From Cristatella mucedo (taxonomy: Eukaryota; Bryozoa; Phylactolaemata; Cristatellidae): DNA of 64,000 nt. The stretch is from contig WPIO01000004.1 of assembly GCA_009760855.2 (NCBI GenBank), positions 6,521,001-6,585,000 of the forward strand, written 5' to 3'. Positions 27,226 through 39,849 of this stretch are shown piece after piece. Positions within the stretch are counted from its first letter, which is position 1; each line of letters opens with the position of its first letter. The notes under the pieces are model-generated. The model saw only the letters and a list, made by a program, of their open reading frames with translations, was not told the DNA's origin and did no database searches. A program made the translations under genes and the position numbers.

Positions 27226-27668
27226 TGTCAGTAGGCAGACTTGATTGTTATGCTGATTTTATCTAGTGAGAGGTCGCTTCAGAACCGACACCAAGATTGC
27301 ATGCATAAATCACGGGAGACATGCTGGCAGAGCCATTTTTGTGCGTTGAGCTTATTCATTTCTGATTCGCACGGCATTATATTCGGTCACAATGCCATTC
27401 TACCCGTCGACAGTAACGACCATTATCACGAGTAACATCTCAGCAGCTGAAAATGTTTCTCTCATATGCATGAGATGGAGAGGATCTCCAAACATTACAC
27501 CGAACGTCTTGTACTGAATCAGCAAGGCAGTCTGCACAACCCATTGCCTCATGGGTTAATATTTCAGATTGATAAGCTTTTAGTAGAAAAAGAAATAATA
27601 AAATTAGGTGCTGTGATTAACATTTCACTAAAACTAGGATAACCAAAGACCAATTGTGATACTATAAT
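27226..27668 (-). repeat. Right arm of the 1.57 kb inverted repeat
   Basis: Inverted copy of 26100-26543, separated from it by about 680 bp. Small differences (for example AATAATAAAATTAGG against AATAATAAATTAGG) show some age, but identity is far higher than the decay of the LINE fragment would predict. The palindrome therefore formed after that LINE piece had already decayed. Confidence 0.93.
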
Positions 27669-28227
27669 GGTCTATTAGAATGACTATTAAGTGTAAAGTT
27701 CAGTGGAGTTTGTCAGTACTGTTAAGTTTCAGATGTGGATGACACTTGGGTGTGGGCAAGCCAGTAAACCTTACTTTTGTAAATTCTTTTAGCCAGGGCC
27801 TGGGCACTGCCTGCCGTGCACTTGTGAACAGTGGCAGGATTCAACTTTTAAGACGGCTAAATTACTGCTAAGGTGAAATACTCCCCAGCAGTAAGCAGTG
27901 GCTTACTTGTTAAAGACGCACTTTTCACAAACGGAGGCTCCGGTCCTGCCAGCATGAAAACATCTTGCCGGATACCGGTCTACTGGGAAGGCGGACGAGT
28001 GCACTTGCTTGGCCTCGTTCGTACCTTACTGAAGGTGAGATGGAGGCTACTTGTTGAACGAAATCTACCGAGATAGGTTATTACCGGGACATCGCAACCT
28101 GGTGCTTCTTGACTTTCTCATACCTAGCTAAACTGCAGCTTTACTTTCATGCTCCTAGCTTCATCTGGCACTGTTCGGATAATTATCTAATGTATCTGTT
28201 CGTTCGAGTCAATGCTCTTCAAATAAT
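27669..28227. other. Unassigned sequence
   Basis: No recognisable feature. A 67-codon frame at 27873-28076 has no known relatives that I can name. Confidence 0.4.
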
Positions 28228-29345
28228 TGATGCTGTTGTGAGACAATCACCACGTGCTCGAAATTTAGGTTTCGTTTACGATGGCTGCCTAAATTTTTAA
28301 AGCCTAGTAATAATACACTTGATAAAGAGCCCTCAGAGAACTCAACCTCTATCTCGGCGCTATCCGTATGCTGCAAGGGAAACACGATCGAATGGTGAGT
28401 GGTATCATGTTTGATAAACATCACGAATAACATGGTTCGGGTTTGCTTGCACAGCGCTTCACTCAGAAGATTCACCTTGTAAAGCTTGCCATCACGTCCG
28501 ATCCCTATCTAATATTAGGATCTATCTTCCATGGTGGCTTACAAAATATTTTCAAAATATTGTGCATTAATTCTGGCTTGTTTAGATACGGATACCACGT
28601 CTAGGTTGGTCCATGCATTTGTGACATCCCATCTTGACTATTGTAAGTCACTGCTTGCTAGATTACTAGCCTGCTCAACCGGGTGCTTACATCGGGTGCA
28701 AAACTCTACAGCTAGGCTTGTCTGTCGTTAGAGTCACAGTTTCCGAGTCACATCCCTTCTCGCCGACCTGCGCTGGCTATCAGTCAAGTAACAGAACGAA
28801 TTCAAGGTTTTGTCGCTCATTTTTAGGTCCCTATATTTTCGGCTCTAGCCGACCTATGAGGCCTGCCACCCCACCAGGCCAAGCATCGTACCACTTACTT
28901 TTGGAAACAAACTGTTTACCTATACCTCGTACAAACCTAAAATCATTTAAAGACCGTGCAGCAAGTTTGTATTCTCCCAAAAACTAGAACTCACTCCCGA
29001 CTTCCGTCGCGACATCCCCTGACTTGACCACATTTAAAATGAAATTAAACACGCACCTATTTATGGCAGCGTTTAGTAGTTTCCTCTGATTCGTCCTTTA
29101 GTTACTTATGCCTGCTGACACTGTGCATGCTGCCACTAACCACACTTGCTTGCTGAAACTCAGCATGTCACCAAAACCATGTTATTCGTGCCGTTTATCA
29201 AGCATGATATTTCTATTCACCATTCGGCAGTGTTTCCTTTGCAGCAAATGTAAAGCAGAGGACCTAGAAATAGATTAAGTTCTCTGAAGGTGCTTTTCCA
29301 AGTGTAATTTTATCCTTATTGTTATTATTATTGTTATTATTATTG
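28228..29345 (+). mobile_element. LINE A, 5'-truncated, hosting an antisense LINE A stub
   Basis: It begins around GCTCGAAATTTAGGTTTCG (best copy 25235) and is interrupted at about 28305-28470. It resumes near 28571 with GGCTTGTTTAGATACGG and continues through ORF2's end, the 3'UTR and hairpin (AGAAATAGATTAAGTTCTCTG near 29267) to a (TTATTA)n tail. It has many point differences and short indels. Confidence 0.8.
28305..28470 (-). mobile_element. LINE A 3' stub, nested in another LINE A
   Basis: TAATAATACACTTGATAAAG, AGAGAACTCAACCTCTATC, GGCGCTATCC and TGCAAGGGAAAC form the inverted 3' end of LINE A. It lies within the plus-strand copy 28228-29345. About 165 bp of 3'UTR are kept. Confidence 0.8.
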
Positions 29346-30339
29346 TCATTATTACGTTTAGCAGCGTTTTTAGGCTGCATGACAACTTGAGAATACTCCT
29401 TGCAGCTCTCAATGATACATCGCTCTATTACCCGCACTACTAAAAAAGGTTATGCCTCACTTTCGGTGAGGCACGCCGTTACGGCTGTTTTAGGAAACAC
29501 GATTATTGATGTAAGGATTGAAGCCCGAAACAAGCACTTAAGGATGTGAGCAGGTGATTTCACTACGCTTTCACGAATACAAGCCAAAGTGCTTACTCGT
29601 TATGGATTGGTTTGTTCTGCTATTTTACTCTGTTGGCCATCAATAGATAGTTTTTCCTGTCATGCATTCATTTTTATGTTTTCAGATTATAAGCCCTTGC
29701 CAAGTGGACGTCCTCAGTAATGAGCATGCTAACTGCTAAGTGGATAACTAAGATAACCTCTGGCTTAGTTATCTATTTGAGGTAATAACCTTTCTAGACC
29801 ATTAATAACTACCGTGTTGCAGATTTGCAGCCAGGTCAACAGATTTAAGCAAAGATTCGGCCGAAGAGCTATGTTTGGGTTTATAGCATTGATGTTCAGG
29901 GTCATAAGGATCGTGGTCAGAGAGCATATTTTCAAGCCTTCCACTTGAACTAGGTATACGTGCATAGCAACATACCTTAATATGCTGCAGCCATAAGGTT
30001 AGCATGTAAGCCAAGATACTGGGAGCGATTCAACTGCTAAAAATTTCATTGTTGACTATTGCCACCAGGCCTCAAGCATAATAGCCTGCGAATTATTTTT
30101 TTTATTCTAGATCACATGAAAGCAGCTTTTTATTATTTACATTTCCTGTCTTATGAAACCACTTTCCATAGTTTTTAAGCTTCGGGATCCTCTTTTCAGA
30201 AGTCGTGTGTGTTAAATCCATCTACCGTCCTAAGCACGTGCCTCCATGGAGCACGCATCTGTGACTGCTTCACTGCACGCCACGCCACGCTCACCTATTC
30301 TTTTATTCTTCCCTTTTTTCTTGGTTTTGTGAGGTGACT
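29346..30339. other. Unassigned sequence with one short palindrome
   Basis: A perfect small hairpin, GCCTCAC-TTTCG-GTGAGGC, lies at 29454-29472. Otherwise no recognisable feature. Confidence 0.4.
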
Positions 30340-30430
30340 AATAATAGCGATACCATATCTGTTCGGCGCCTTCACAGAACTGAGTCTCTTTATAAGCCCT
30401 TCACAATCTGTTGATTCCCTGTTATGCTCA
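30340..30430 (-). mobile_element. LINE A 3' stub
   Basis: GGCGCCTTCACAGAACTGAG, then TCTCTTTATAAGCCCTT is a diverged inverted LINE A hairpin, preceded by a GTGACTAATAATAG-type tail remnant. Confidence 0.55.
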
Positions 30431-30829
30431 CCGAAAGCCACATTCGTAAAAAATAACTCCAGCAAAACAGACCCAGTTCTTATGGATTTTTTAAGTAGTA
30501 GATAAAAATAAACTAAATAAGAAATATGTTCTAACGGAAATGGGCGAAATCGTAAAATTAAGGTAAGCCGGTGACAATAACATGTCATCACCAATGATCA
30601 GAATTATCGATCGCCCAAACTGTCAAAAACACTCTATCCCTATGAGCTCATTTCGGCTACGATTGATCTTTCAGTTGTGGACTGTAGGTCGCCAGAATCG
30701 CTGCTAAGAACTTCAAAGTCGATCTATGTCACTCGATAAGCGTCGCAGAACTGCCACTTTAATTCCAACTTATACGTTAATAAAGTTTCATTTTAACCCA
30801 TCCGATTTCACGCAATTGCACTTGTGCCT

Positions 30830-31005
30830 TCTCAAGCTATTGGGTCAAACTTACCCAGTTGGAAGTTCCTGCTCTTCATAACCGAAGTTCGTGGGTTGAA
30901 TTCAGAAGTGAGCGATCCTTTTTGGCTACCAGCAAGCTGTGGTTACAGCCGTCAAGGCTCGAATGTTGCTATGCAAATAAGGCTGAATAAGCTAATGTTA
31001 ATTCT
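30830..31005 (+). mobile_element. SINE B, decayed
   Basis: CATAACCGAAGTTCGTGGGT then TGAATTCAGAAGTGAGCGAT, TGTGGTTACAGCCGTCAAGG and TGTTGCTATGC followed by a GGCTGAATAAGC stretch follow the SINE B order: B-box region, GCGATCC, the tagCCGT block, then the 3' block. The head is eroded. Confidence 0.65.
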
Positions 31006-31042
31006 GGTAATAAATAGCCAAAGCAACAGAAAACGATCGCCG

Positions 31043-31215
31043 GTGGAGTAACTGAAGTTCGGGTTACCTCTGGGCTTAGTATTAGTACCGGTTTTTTAAC
31101 AGTTTATACTCTCCCTCTAGCTGATGCAATTGTAAGGCACAACATCAGCTTTCACTTCTATGCAGGTAACACGGGGTTGTACCTTTGCTTTTATCCCTAC
31201 GAGCACTCCAGCATG
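31043..31215 (+). mobile_element. LINE A fragment around reverse transcriptase motifs B and C
   Basis: GTTTATACTCTCCCTCTAGC, then CTTTCACTTCTATGCAGGTA and TTGTACCTTTGCTTTT match best-copy positions 24935-25030. YADD has become YAGN-like. It abuts an inverted LINE A copy. Confidence 0.75.
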
Positions 31216-31264
31216 TAAATTTCCTTCAACTCCATAATACAAGTACAATACAATGTAAATACGA

Positions 31265-32705
31265 ATAATAGTGAAAACACTTTTGATAAAGTGCCATCAG
31301 TGACCTCAAAATCTATGTAGGTCCTATATATTTTATGCAAAAGAAACTTTATCAAACTGTTAGTAGCAGCCTGCTCGAGAATAGCTTGGATAGGGGTGAC
31401 ATGCACAGGGTCAGCATGCAAGTGGGGTTAATGGCAACGTGCACAGTGTCAGCAGGCTTACTTACATAAAGGACGAATCACAAGGACCCTTTAAATTTGT
31501 CGATAAATATATGCATTTTTAATTTCATTTTTATTTTGGTCAAGTCAGGAAATGTTGTAACTGAATTCGGAAGTAAATTCCAGGCTTTGGGAACATACGA
31601 ACTAAATGCACGGTCCCCAAAGGATTTGAGGTTTGTATGACGTGTAGGTAAACTGTTTTTTTCCAAAAAGGTGTGTCGTACAATGCATGGGCTGGTGTGG
31701 GAGTAGATATAATGAGTAGGCAGGGGCCAAATAGTTTAAGAACCTAAAAGTGAGCGAGAAAACTTTGAAGTCGATCCGTTACTTTACAGGTAGCCAGTGT
31801 AGGTTGGCTAGAAGTGGTGTGATATGGCTACTGTGACGCTCACGAGAGACTAGCCTAGCTGCAGAGTTTTGCACCAACTGTAAGTGCCTGATTGCACAGG
31901 TCGCTAGACTAGCAAGCAGTTAGTTATAGAAGTCAAGACGGAATGTTTAAAATGCATGAATCAACTAAGATGTGGTATTCCTATGTAAACAAGCATGAAT
32001 TTTAGCACCTTTGTGTAGCCGGAAGTGGTCAGACTTGATTGTGGAGCCGAAGTGGTTGTCTGATAAAAGGTCACTTTGAAACATGGCATCGAGACTTAGT
32101 TTAGATTTGACAGGAGATATGCTGGCAGAGCCTGTTTTGAGAGTTAGACTTTTCAATTTCTGAATCACACTGTGTTTGCCCATAACTAGTAAATGTGTTT
32201 TGTTATCATTCAATTTAACAAAAATTGCTGCTATCCATTAGCGAATGTAATCAATACATGCAGCAACGGAGTTGAGAGAACTCGAGGTTCTCGAAGGCAG
32301 GCAGGGATCAAAGAAAAGGTATAACTGAGTAGCATCCCTTTATAACTGACAGCTTAGGCTGTGCTGGGAAATGACATCGGCAAGAGCGAGAGTATCAACC
32401 GTGAAAAGAACCGGACCTTGCACGAAGCCCTGAGGTACCCCATTTTTTAGAGGTACCTCGGATGATCTTTGTCCATTCACATTAATACTCTGGAGTCGCC
32501 CACTGAGACAGGACCTAAAAAATTGCAAAGCAATGCCAGTAATGCCCAGGCGAGATGAGAGGCAAACAACAATGACTTGGTAATCTATAGTAGCAAAAGC
32601 TGGCGAAACACCGAGCAAAACAAGGGCTTTGCACATGTGTTGCTGACTCCTTCCCATTAAAGCGGAAAACTGTCTGCACTTAAATTGTGATCTCACGAGT
32701 GTTAA
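31265..32705 (-). mobile_element. LINE A, 5'-truncated, decayed
   Basis: From right to left: a reverse transcriptase piece (ALVLLGVSPAFATIDYQVI for motif A, GVPQGF for motif B near 32420-32440), then LKLND, SVIQKL, the C-terminal FGDRAFSSYVPKAWN block near 31590, then 3'UTR and hairpin to about 31270. Motif C is largely lost. About 1.44 kb with frameshifts. Confidence 0.85.
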
Positions 32706-32711
32706 TAAAAT

Positions 32712-33668
32712 CAGGTCTGATTCGGAAAGTGGAGAGCCTAACGCTTAAAATAGGCTCTACTAGCCCATTTCCTGTTGCCTCAGCACTGAATCTAGGAGTC
32801 ATTTTCCAAAGTAACCCTTTATGAAAACAACCACATAAGCTCCACAGTCTAATATGCCTACTTTCAGCTATATAATATTCCTAAAATTTGGGATTGCTTG
32901 GACATGGATAGTACATCGCAATTGGTCCATGCAATGGTGACAGCTGCATTTGTTCCATCCGGTCTTGGCATCTGTAACTCCCTGCTTGCTCGTCTACAGA
33001 CTTTTGCAAGGGCCGCTTACAGTGGATGTGAAATTCTTTAAATAGGCTTCTCTTTTTTGCGATCATCGGAGTTTCCACACTGCACCACGTCTCACAAAAC
33101 TGCACTGACTGTCAATCGAGCCGCAAATCAACTTCAAGAGTAATTCACTTTTAGCTCAGGTAATTATTTAGCTCAAATAGCCTATTTATCAGATACCATC
33201 TCCACAATCCACTCAGAATCCTGTCATCCACATTTAATAAACATGTAATTTCGCTGCACCTTGTATGAATCTCTAATCCATCTCATACAGTGCCTTTAGT
33301 TCGTACGAACATAAATACAAGAACACACTCCTGACTGACGTCGCGCCAACCCCTGACTTGGTGACTTAAACAAGAAGCCAAAACGCATCTATTTATCAAA
33401 GACTTGAGTGAGCCCATGTGATTTATCCTGTCTGTGCTTGTGCGTGCTGCCACCATGCATGCATGCTGCCACTAACCACATTTGCATGCTGACCCTGTGC
33501 ATGTCACCCCTAACCATGTTATTCTTGTAGCCATTGAGTGCCACACCACTAAGTATTCGAACATGCTATCATTAAGGATTCCACCATGCTTCCTTTGCAG
33601 CCAAAACGAAGTGCCTTGAGATAGATTAGAAACTATCTGAGGACGCTATGCAACGGTATTATTATCTG
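32712..33668 (+). mobile_element. LINE A, 5'-truncated, decayed
   Basis: It starts at TTCGGAAAGTGGAGAGCC (the KLERL coding segment), passes CAGCTATATAATATTCC, CTTTAGTTCGTACG and the 3'UTR (CTAACCACATTTGCATGCTG), and ends with a worn hairpin and GTATTATTATC. It begins within about 10 bp of the 5' edge of the preceding inverted copy, a head-to-head pair. Confidence 0.8.
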
Positions 33669-35208
33669 AAAGTAAAAAAAATAATTAATTATTTATATGA
33701 AATATATATGTAATAACCATACAACTGACCCAATACCTGAAATAGGTGCTGCTAGAAGGGCCGGGCTAAAACCACCTGGGCCACCGTGCACTTGGAACTG
33801 CCAAGCACCTGCTCATTTCACAATAGGTGTTGTGCAACTGCAATTTTGATGCAACTTACTAAATTCACTGTTTCTAATATACCAACATATTAAATACCTT
33901 TGAGCACGAGAAAAGTCGTACAATAAAATCCAATAGCATTTTTAGTCAGGATAGTAAAGGTTATAATAGTAAAAATAATAAATTTGCCTAGTTTATTTTG
34001 AGATATGTATCTTTTTTTACGCACTTTATGTTCGCTGCCAAGGAAACACAATCAAATGTTTAGTTAGTGGTTAGTTGCATATTCTGCCTTGTTCACAGCG
34101 ATACTTTCGACGATCGACGCAACACAGCAGCAGTCTGGCTTCTGCCACTGAAGAAGGCATTCCGAACCTACTTTTCAGCATCGCACATTTCCCCTGGGCT
34201 CGATATGGCACTAGTCCAATGGTGCAGATGGCAGATAGAGGCCATTGTGCATACAAACACGATGTCGAGTGCTCGTGCTGGAGCGATTGCCAAAACTCCG
34301 TCCGTAGGTCTGAATAGCAGTATAACTTTGGACGGGGATGGTGAGCTGTGGGCTCCGTGCATTAATCACATCCGTCCATCTCTTCCTCGCACTCCTCCTG
34401 TTCTCAGCCTCATCAACTGTGCGAGCGTTAATTTGCTCTTCGGTCAGCCTCAGCCCATCCAGATTCACCGAAAATACGGTACCTGGTTGCTACCGGCGTT
34501 CGCCTGCCATTGTCAAATATGAATATGCTAGCGTTGCCGTATACCTGTGCACGTACGCCATTCCCCAAGCCGATACGTTCGTCCGATCCATCACCATATC
34601 TCAGTCGCAGCAGATTAAACAGACCGGTATACACGTGTGGAGCAGGTTCGGCCTTCCAGACTCAGGGAAGTACGTTGAAGTGCGTTTAACATCTCGGCAT
34701 CCATTATACCGTAGACGACTGTTTTCCGAGGAAACTAAACTGAGTAGCTCAATAAGTGTATTCTTTCCACTGATCAGCCGCTGGATACGTGATATCTGAC
34801 TACTTTTGTGGATCTCGTTCAATGAAGTCTCCTCGTATCGGATTCCTTGTATCGTGCCCTGCATGTAATTTAAGAGTTTTCCTTCTCTGTCATTCGTATC
34901 TTGAGCTTATTAAATCGACGAGAAATTGCAATTCGGTGCGGTGTGACCAACATGTTGCACGGCTTCCCCATGTGGTCAAGACGAGACCACAAACGCAGCC
35001 CTCGTAACGCTTGCTATTCTGAAAGCCGAAACCCAAACGATACGTATTTAGCCTAAACATTGTAGTATGGCTAGCAACTTGTATCAATGCTGCATCAATG
35101 CAAGCAGGTATTCCGACCATCAAAAGAAACACGAAGGAAACCACGACGAGCGCCTCAACCTAAACAAATCCATATCTAAATACAGCACGTCTGTATCGTA
35201 TCCGTATT

Positions 35209-35216
<8 letters not shown>
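33669..35216. other. Unassigned, with overlapping open frames near 34067-34864
   Basis: The stretch 34060-34870 is unusually open on both strands (151 and 153 codons plus, up to 87 minus) and somewhat richer in CpG than its flanks. I could not assign any domain. A decayed Gypsy pol on the minus strand was considered, but the resemblance was too weak to claim. Confidence 0.35.
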
Positions 35217-35247
<31 letters not shown>

Positions 35248-35275
35248 TTATTTATTTATATTTATATTTATGTGT
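35217..35275. repeat. (TA)n/(TTTA)n microsatellite
   Basis: TA repeats followed by TTTA/TTTATA units, then TGTGTGTG. A simple compound microsatellite next to a LINE B fragment. Confidence 0.9.
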
Positions 35276-35309
35276 GTGCGTTTGTTTCTGTGTGCGTAAT
35301 GTCACGGAA

Positions 35310-35905
35310 CAAAGAAAAATGGGACGCTGTCAGAAGAGCAGTGGAGGTAGTGAGGAGCATGGAATTATCAGGTCAGGACCGCTGAAAAGGATGAGCCACA
35401 TTCGGCAGCAGGCGAGTAGTTTCCGTTGTGCAAGAATTGTGGAGGCGAGTTCCCCAGTCTAAGACCTGCAGAGCTAAAGCTACTGTCGCCAACGGTCTTT
35501 AAGCGGAAGAATGGAACAGCTAATTTATTGTCCGTACAGGGCCTGAGGGCTCGAAGAGGCTGACACTCACACTAATCTAGCCGATGGAGAGAACCAAGGA
35601 GCTAGTTATATCTTTTTCAAGCCACGGTGGAAGAAATTTCCTAATCTTACATAGGACTTGGAAGCGACGGCTAGTTGTTGAATCGGTCTTTTAACTAGCA
35701 CTAGCAAAATAGGCAGCTTTTGCAGACGACACCTAAATTCCGAGCACAGGGTGATGGTAGCACAAGAGCATCACCTATTAGAAAACCTAAGCCTTATAGT
35801 CCAGCCACAAGCTCGGAGTGTCTTATGAGTAGCAGCTCTGTTTTATCGTCGTTCAGTTTAGGAAAACTAGTGTCTGCTGACTGCCCATCTCACGGAGCCG
35901 GCTTG
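35310..35905 (-). mobile_element. LINE B fragment, ORF2 end and 3' region
   Basis: Minus strand: a DDKTELL-like stretch near 35840-35855, then a segment matching 52870-52960 (AGGGCTCGAAGAGGCTGAC on the plus strand, compared with AGGGCACGAAGAGGCTAAA). At the left end is the 3' block shared with 10690-10840 (ATCAGGTCAGGACCGCTGAA). Frames are broken. Confidence 0.65.
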
Positions 35906-38900
35906 CATGCATGGATTATTGGTTGATGACATTCTCGAGGATAACAATTATCTGCCGTAGTCTAGCTGGTTTAGCTTGTGCCAACCGTTTTTTTCGGACT
36001 TCTCCTCGAATCAAGGTTTTACACGGCGGTAAAAAAAAAATGCTATCAACCAGCCGTAGATGTTTGCCAACGGCTGAGCTTTTCCAACTTTGACGGGCTA
36101 CATAGGCTTTTCGAGACGTCTTTCTCTGAGCTGTCACCCCGCCTCTCTTTGCCACTCCCCCATTTCACTCGCCACTAGCTGTCCCATCAGCGAGCTGGGC
36201 ATTCGAGCGTCTCCAAAGCCTTAATTATTTTATTTTATTTTGGCTTTTAATAAGTTCAGCTCACCACTCAGCTGAAGACTGGCGAGTTTCTTTAATCGTT
36301 GCTCTATCTCAATAGATCTTTAAACGATCTCACAAGGGAACGATATAGCTCGGCACATAGCTCGGAGGAGCCGACATGCCAACCTCGTCGTATCAGCAAT
36401 TGTAACTTCCTTTCATTATGCTGAGTACTGGCATTGCCGCAGCTGCTTGCTCGTCACGTGGGAAGTGTGGGCGCTAGGATAGACGATGCCTGGCAGCGTC
36501 CAACGTCTCTTAGAAGCAAAAGCCAAGTGACAGATGTTCGAAACATGGGGAACAGTTAAGTTAACATGAATCGTAACAGACGTCGAATACACTTCCTTGA
36601 ACTAAGGCTGGCTCAAAAACTTTAGTATGGTCGTACTTGCTCGACATTTCTTGACACTCTCTTACTCACATATGACGGTATTACATTCACCAGGCTGCAA
36701 AGTCAATCGCGTTAATCGCTGAATAGAAGTCAAGCAGATTGTCAAGACCAAGCGAGAGAAAAGGATTCAGTAGATGTCGTTTGTTCGCACAGCAGAGAGC
36801 CAGTCGATGCCCAACACCGACAGTTTATTACCAACGCACGGAGCCGAAGAGTGCACGGCTCCCCTCGGCCCCTACTCTCGCTCGACTCTCTTCCTCGACC
36901 CTGGCTGTCCCTTGGCCGACCCCGATGGTGAATCCACCATCTGTTCACCTGCGGTTTATCGGCCTGTGTCAACGCCTCATTAGAAGCTGACCACAGCTGT
37001 GCACAGGCCCCTCTCGGGGATGCTCCCACCAGCTGTTTAGGAAAGAATCGATCGAACTACAAGCAAACAAACTACAGTAGATTTGAAAGCGTGCGAAAAG
37101 AAGTCGCTATAAAAACGCAGAGTTCGGGACATAGATATGCTGTCCTCTGCATCACAGTGCGGCAGCAGTATGAGACATAATGCATTGCCAATGCATCGAC
37201 GATTCTCAAGCACAGCTCTGCTTCAGGCATTACCAAGGCTTGGCTACAGTCACATTACTTGCAGAGCAGATATCATCAGTAGTTGCTAGCAGTCAGAGAC
37301 AGCAGCTCACTCTAGGTTCAAACTGTATTCCACGACCGTAAAATTTCGAGCTGTAGCTGTACGAAAGCGGGTTAATATCAATTACAGATTCCATAGTGGC
37401 TGGAGCCGGATTAGGAAAAACTAATAACTCTCATCTCAAATCACCATTCAAGGTCAAGGTACCGAATATCTGCTCCTAATAAGCAGCCTTATATATGGTC
37501 TCAATTCAGTCACAATATCTCGCTTCACAAACCATATATATATATATCGAATGTCTCGATTTCAACACACGGAACTTTAACTAAGGACTGATCCCCGTGC
37601 TAAATTGGTTAGCTGATCGCCTATGAAATATTGCACATAAATCATAGTAAGTTCGAGCCTGCTGGAGTCATTATCGCACTCACTCTTCAACCACGTAACA
37701 GTCTCAGCATCTCTCTCAACTAAGTGCTGGTTCGCCGTTGCATTTACGAAAGATATTTTTGACTTATACTTCAGATGTTGACATTACCCTGTTTTCAGAG
37801 AACTTCCAAACTAGTCTGACTAGCAAAACGTTTGAATGATTTTATTTACTGCACGACAACTTCTGAGCTTAAAAATCACATACTGTTTCTTCGAATCTCA
37901 TAGAAGGACTCTGCAACCATTTCCGGATTAGGTCACTGTTGGCAAAAACTGTGTTCATGAATTTCCGTAAAATTTATAAAGTTAAAATTTGACATGTTTG
38001 AAAGCAACTGTGCTCCGTCACTTCTAGTTTCAGAGCTCATCGATTAGTGTTCTGAAATATTTTCAGCAGCTTTACCAGTTCGACAAGTCCTTTATATACA
38101 GCTCTGACAGCTTCTGAGCAACTATGCCAGCGTATGCCAACTTCTAGCTTTACTGTTCAAGGCAATAATTTATTGAACTTATGCCAGCCAAATATGTAAC
38201 GAGCAAACATGAATGAACACTGTCATAGGTCGAATTAAAATGCTATAATGGCATTCTTTTTAGCTATGTGTTCATGCTAATTTTAAACTGTGGTGGTCAA
38301 ATTTGGCAAACGGCACTTTGCAATTTTTTGCGCATACTTGGAATTGAAGGCTGCACGTATTTTCAGACATCACAGCAGCTTATTATAGTAGCTTTGTGAC
38401 CATACGTTGGTCCAAGAGTTGTTATCAGATTTAAAACTCTATAGGATTCCCGTTTCAAAGCACACTGAATCTTTGGCGTAAATTCCAACACTGCCTAAAA
38501 TTTTGACTATGATTATATCTGTCTTACTTTCGAAATCCACACTGACATTACGGGCGACTCAGGCAAGCTGTTCTTAATGTCCTAAATTAGGACCCTTATC
38601 GCAAAAGATAGGGTTATAATTATTTGAATTTATCTTTAAATAACATGTTTTTGCAGCATTGCAATTAGGCGGATGAAGTAATTTTAAATTTTGAACTACA
38701 ATTAGGAAACGCATCTTGCATTCTTGTATGCACGTTGATGGTGTATTTGCACCAAAGAGTTGTACTGAGCTTTGAGAAATATCACAGAAAGAAACAAAGC
38801 TCGTTTAAACTTAAAACTTTCTTCGTGGCCAAGTATTAAAACCTTTCATGAAACTAGACACTCACTACAGTCAATTATTGTTGTTAAAGTATCTCGCTAA

Positions 38901-39327
38901 CATTTTTTTCTGATAGAATATGAATTTCATATATAGCATTAGTTCCATTACGTTTAGTTACCTCTGTCCAGCTTCCTTCCAAATCGTTAGAGCTTCATGA
39001 AGGCTTAGACTATTCTAACATAGCCTCGGCTTTTCTGGTTTGTCCATTCTTTTAATCAATCCATCAATTAATTGAACGCAGATTGACAGTTTCCACTCAA
39101 TAAAAAACAGTAGGCAGCAGAACAGTGAGCAGCTGTATTAATTGGTAAGTATAAAAGACATTTTGCGTGATTTCATGATCACCATTTACTAATGGTCGAT
39201 TTTGTCGTGTTGAAAATGACTCAGATCATGACGTGATCTAAGAGTACTTATTTCATTACAAAGAAACTGTGATGTTATAGATGGCTTCGCTGTTGCATCG
39301 AATTTCACTAGCCATCATCTGTAATAA
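35906..39327. other. Unassigned sequence with one possible tRNA-like relic
   Basis: 3.4 kb with no firm feature. At 37590-37665 the order CTAAATTGGTTAGCTGATCG then AGTTCGAGCCTGC resembles A and B boxes of a tRNA-derived repeat, without a second copy to support it. The stretch 36740-37030 is GC-richer and open on both strands, with no recognised domain. 37700-39320 is AT-rich. Confidence 0.35.
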
Positions 39328-39845
39328 TTATATGAGAGTACTACATCTAAATTGGTCCGTGCATTTGCAAAATCCCGTCTTGACTTGTGTAGCTAACTGC
39401 TTCGTGTCTGCCAGCCAGTGAAATGTGGCACTTACAGCCAATGCAAAACTGCAGCTAGGCTTGTCTATCATGGGCGGTGCAGTTGCCATGTCACAACGCT
39501 TCTCACAACGACATGCAGTGGCTCCCACGCAAGCAACGCATCGACTTCAAGGTTTTCTCAAACACTTGTAGGTCCCTTCATTCTTTGTTTACACCCTCTC
39601 TATCAGATATACTGTCCCACCAGGCTAAGCTTCGTTATACCAGCTTTGTTTTAATCCAATCGCTTACCTATAACTTGTGCAAACCTCCGATCCTATGCAA
39701 ACCGTGCCTTTAGTTCATACGCTTAGAAAGCACGGAACTCACTTCCGATTTGTGTCACATCATCCGCCGACTGCTCCATATTTAAAACGAAAAAAACGCA
39801 TATTTTTATCACGGCATTTATTGGGTCCCTACGATTCACCTTTAA
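39328..39845 (+). mobile_element. LINE A, first part, split by an inverted LINE A
   Basis: It starts in the ORF2 C-terminal region (AGAGTACTACATCTAAATTG) and reads to the beginning of the 3'UTR (GGGTCCCTACGATTCACC). There it stops; the missing 3' end reappears at 41406. Confidence 0.8.
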
Positions 39846-39849
39846 ATAA

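Noticed and set aside
26100-27668. Simple terminal-inverted-repeat DNA transposon
   Set aside because: A LINE fragment runs unbroken from the left arm into the spacer and no target duplication or transposase is visible; an inverted duplication fits better, though a foldback element is not fully excluded.
34067-34870. Decayed Gypsy protease/reverse transcriptase on the minus strand
   Set aside because: A VYGNASI-like stretch and an RPS-like stretch looked suggestive, but no ordered set of motifs could be established.
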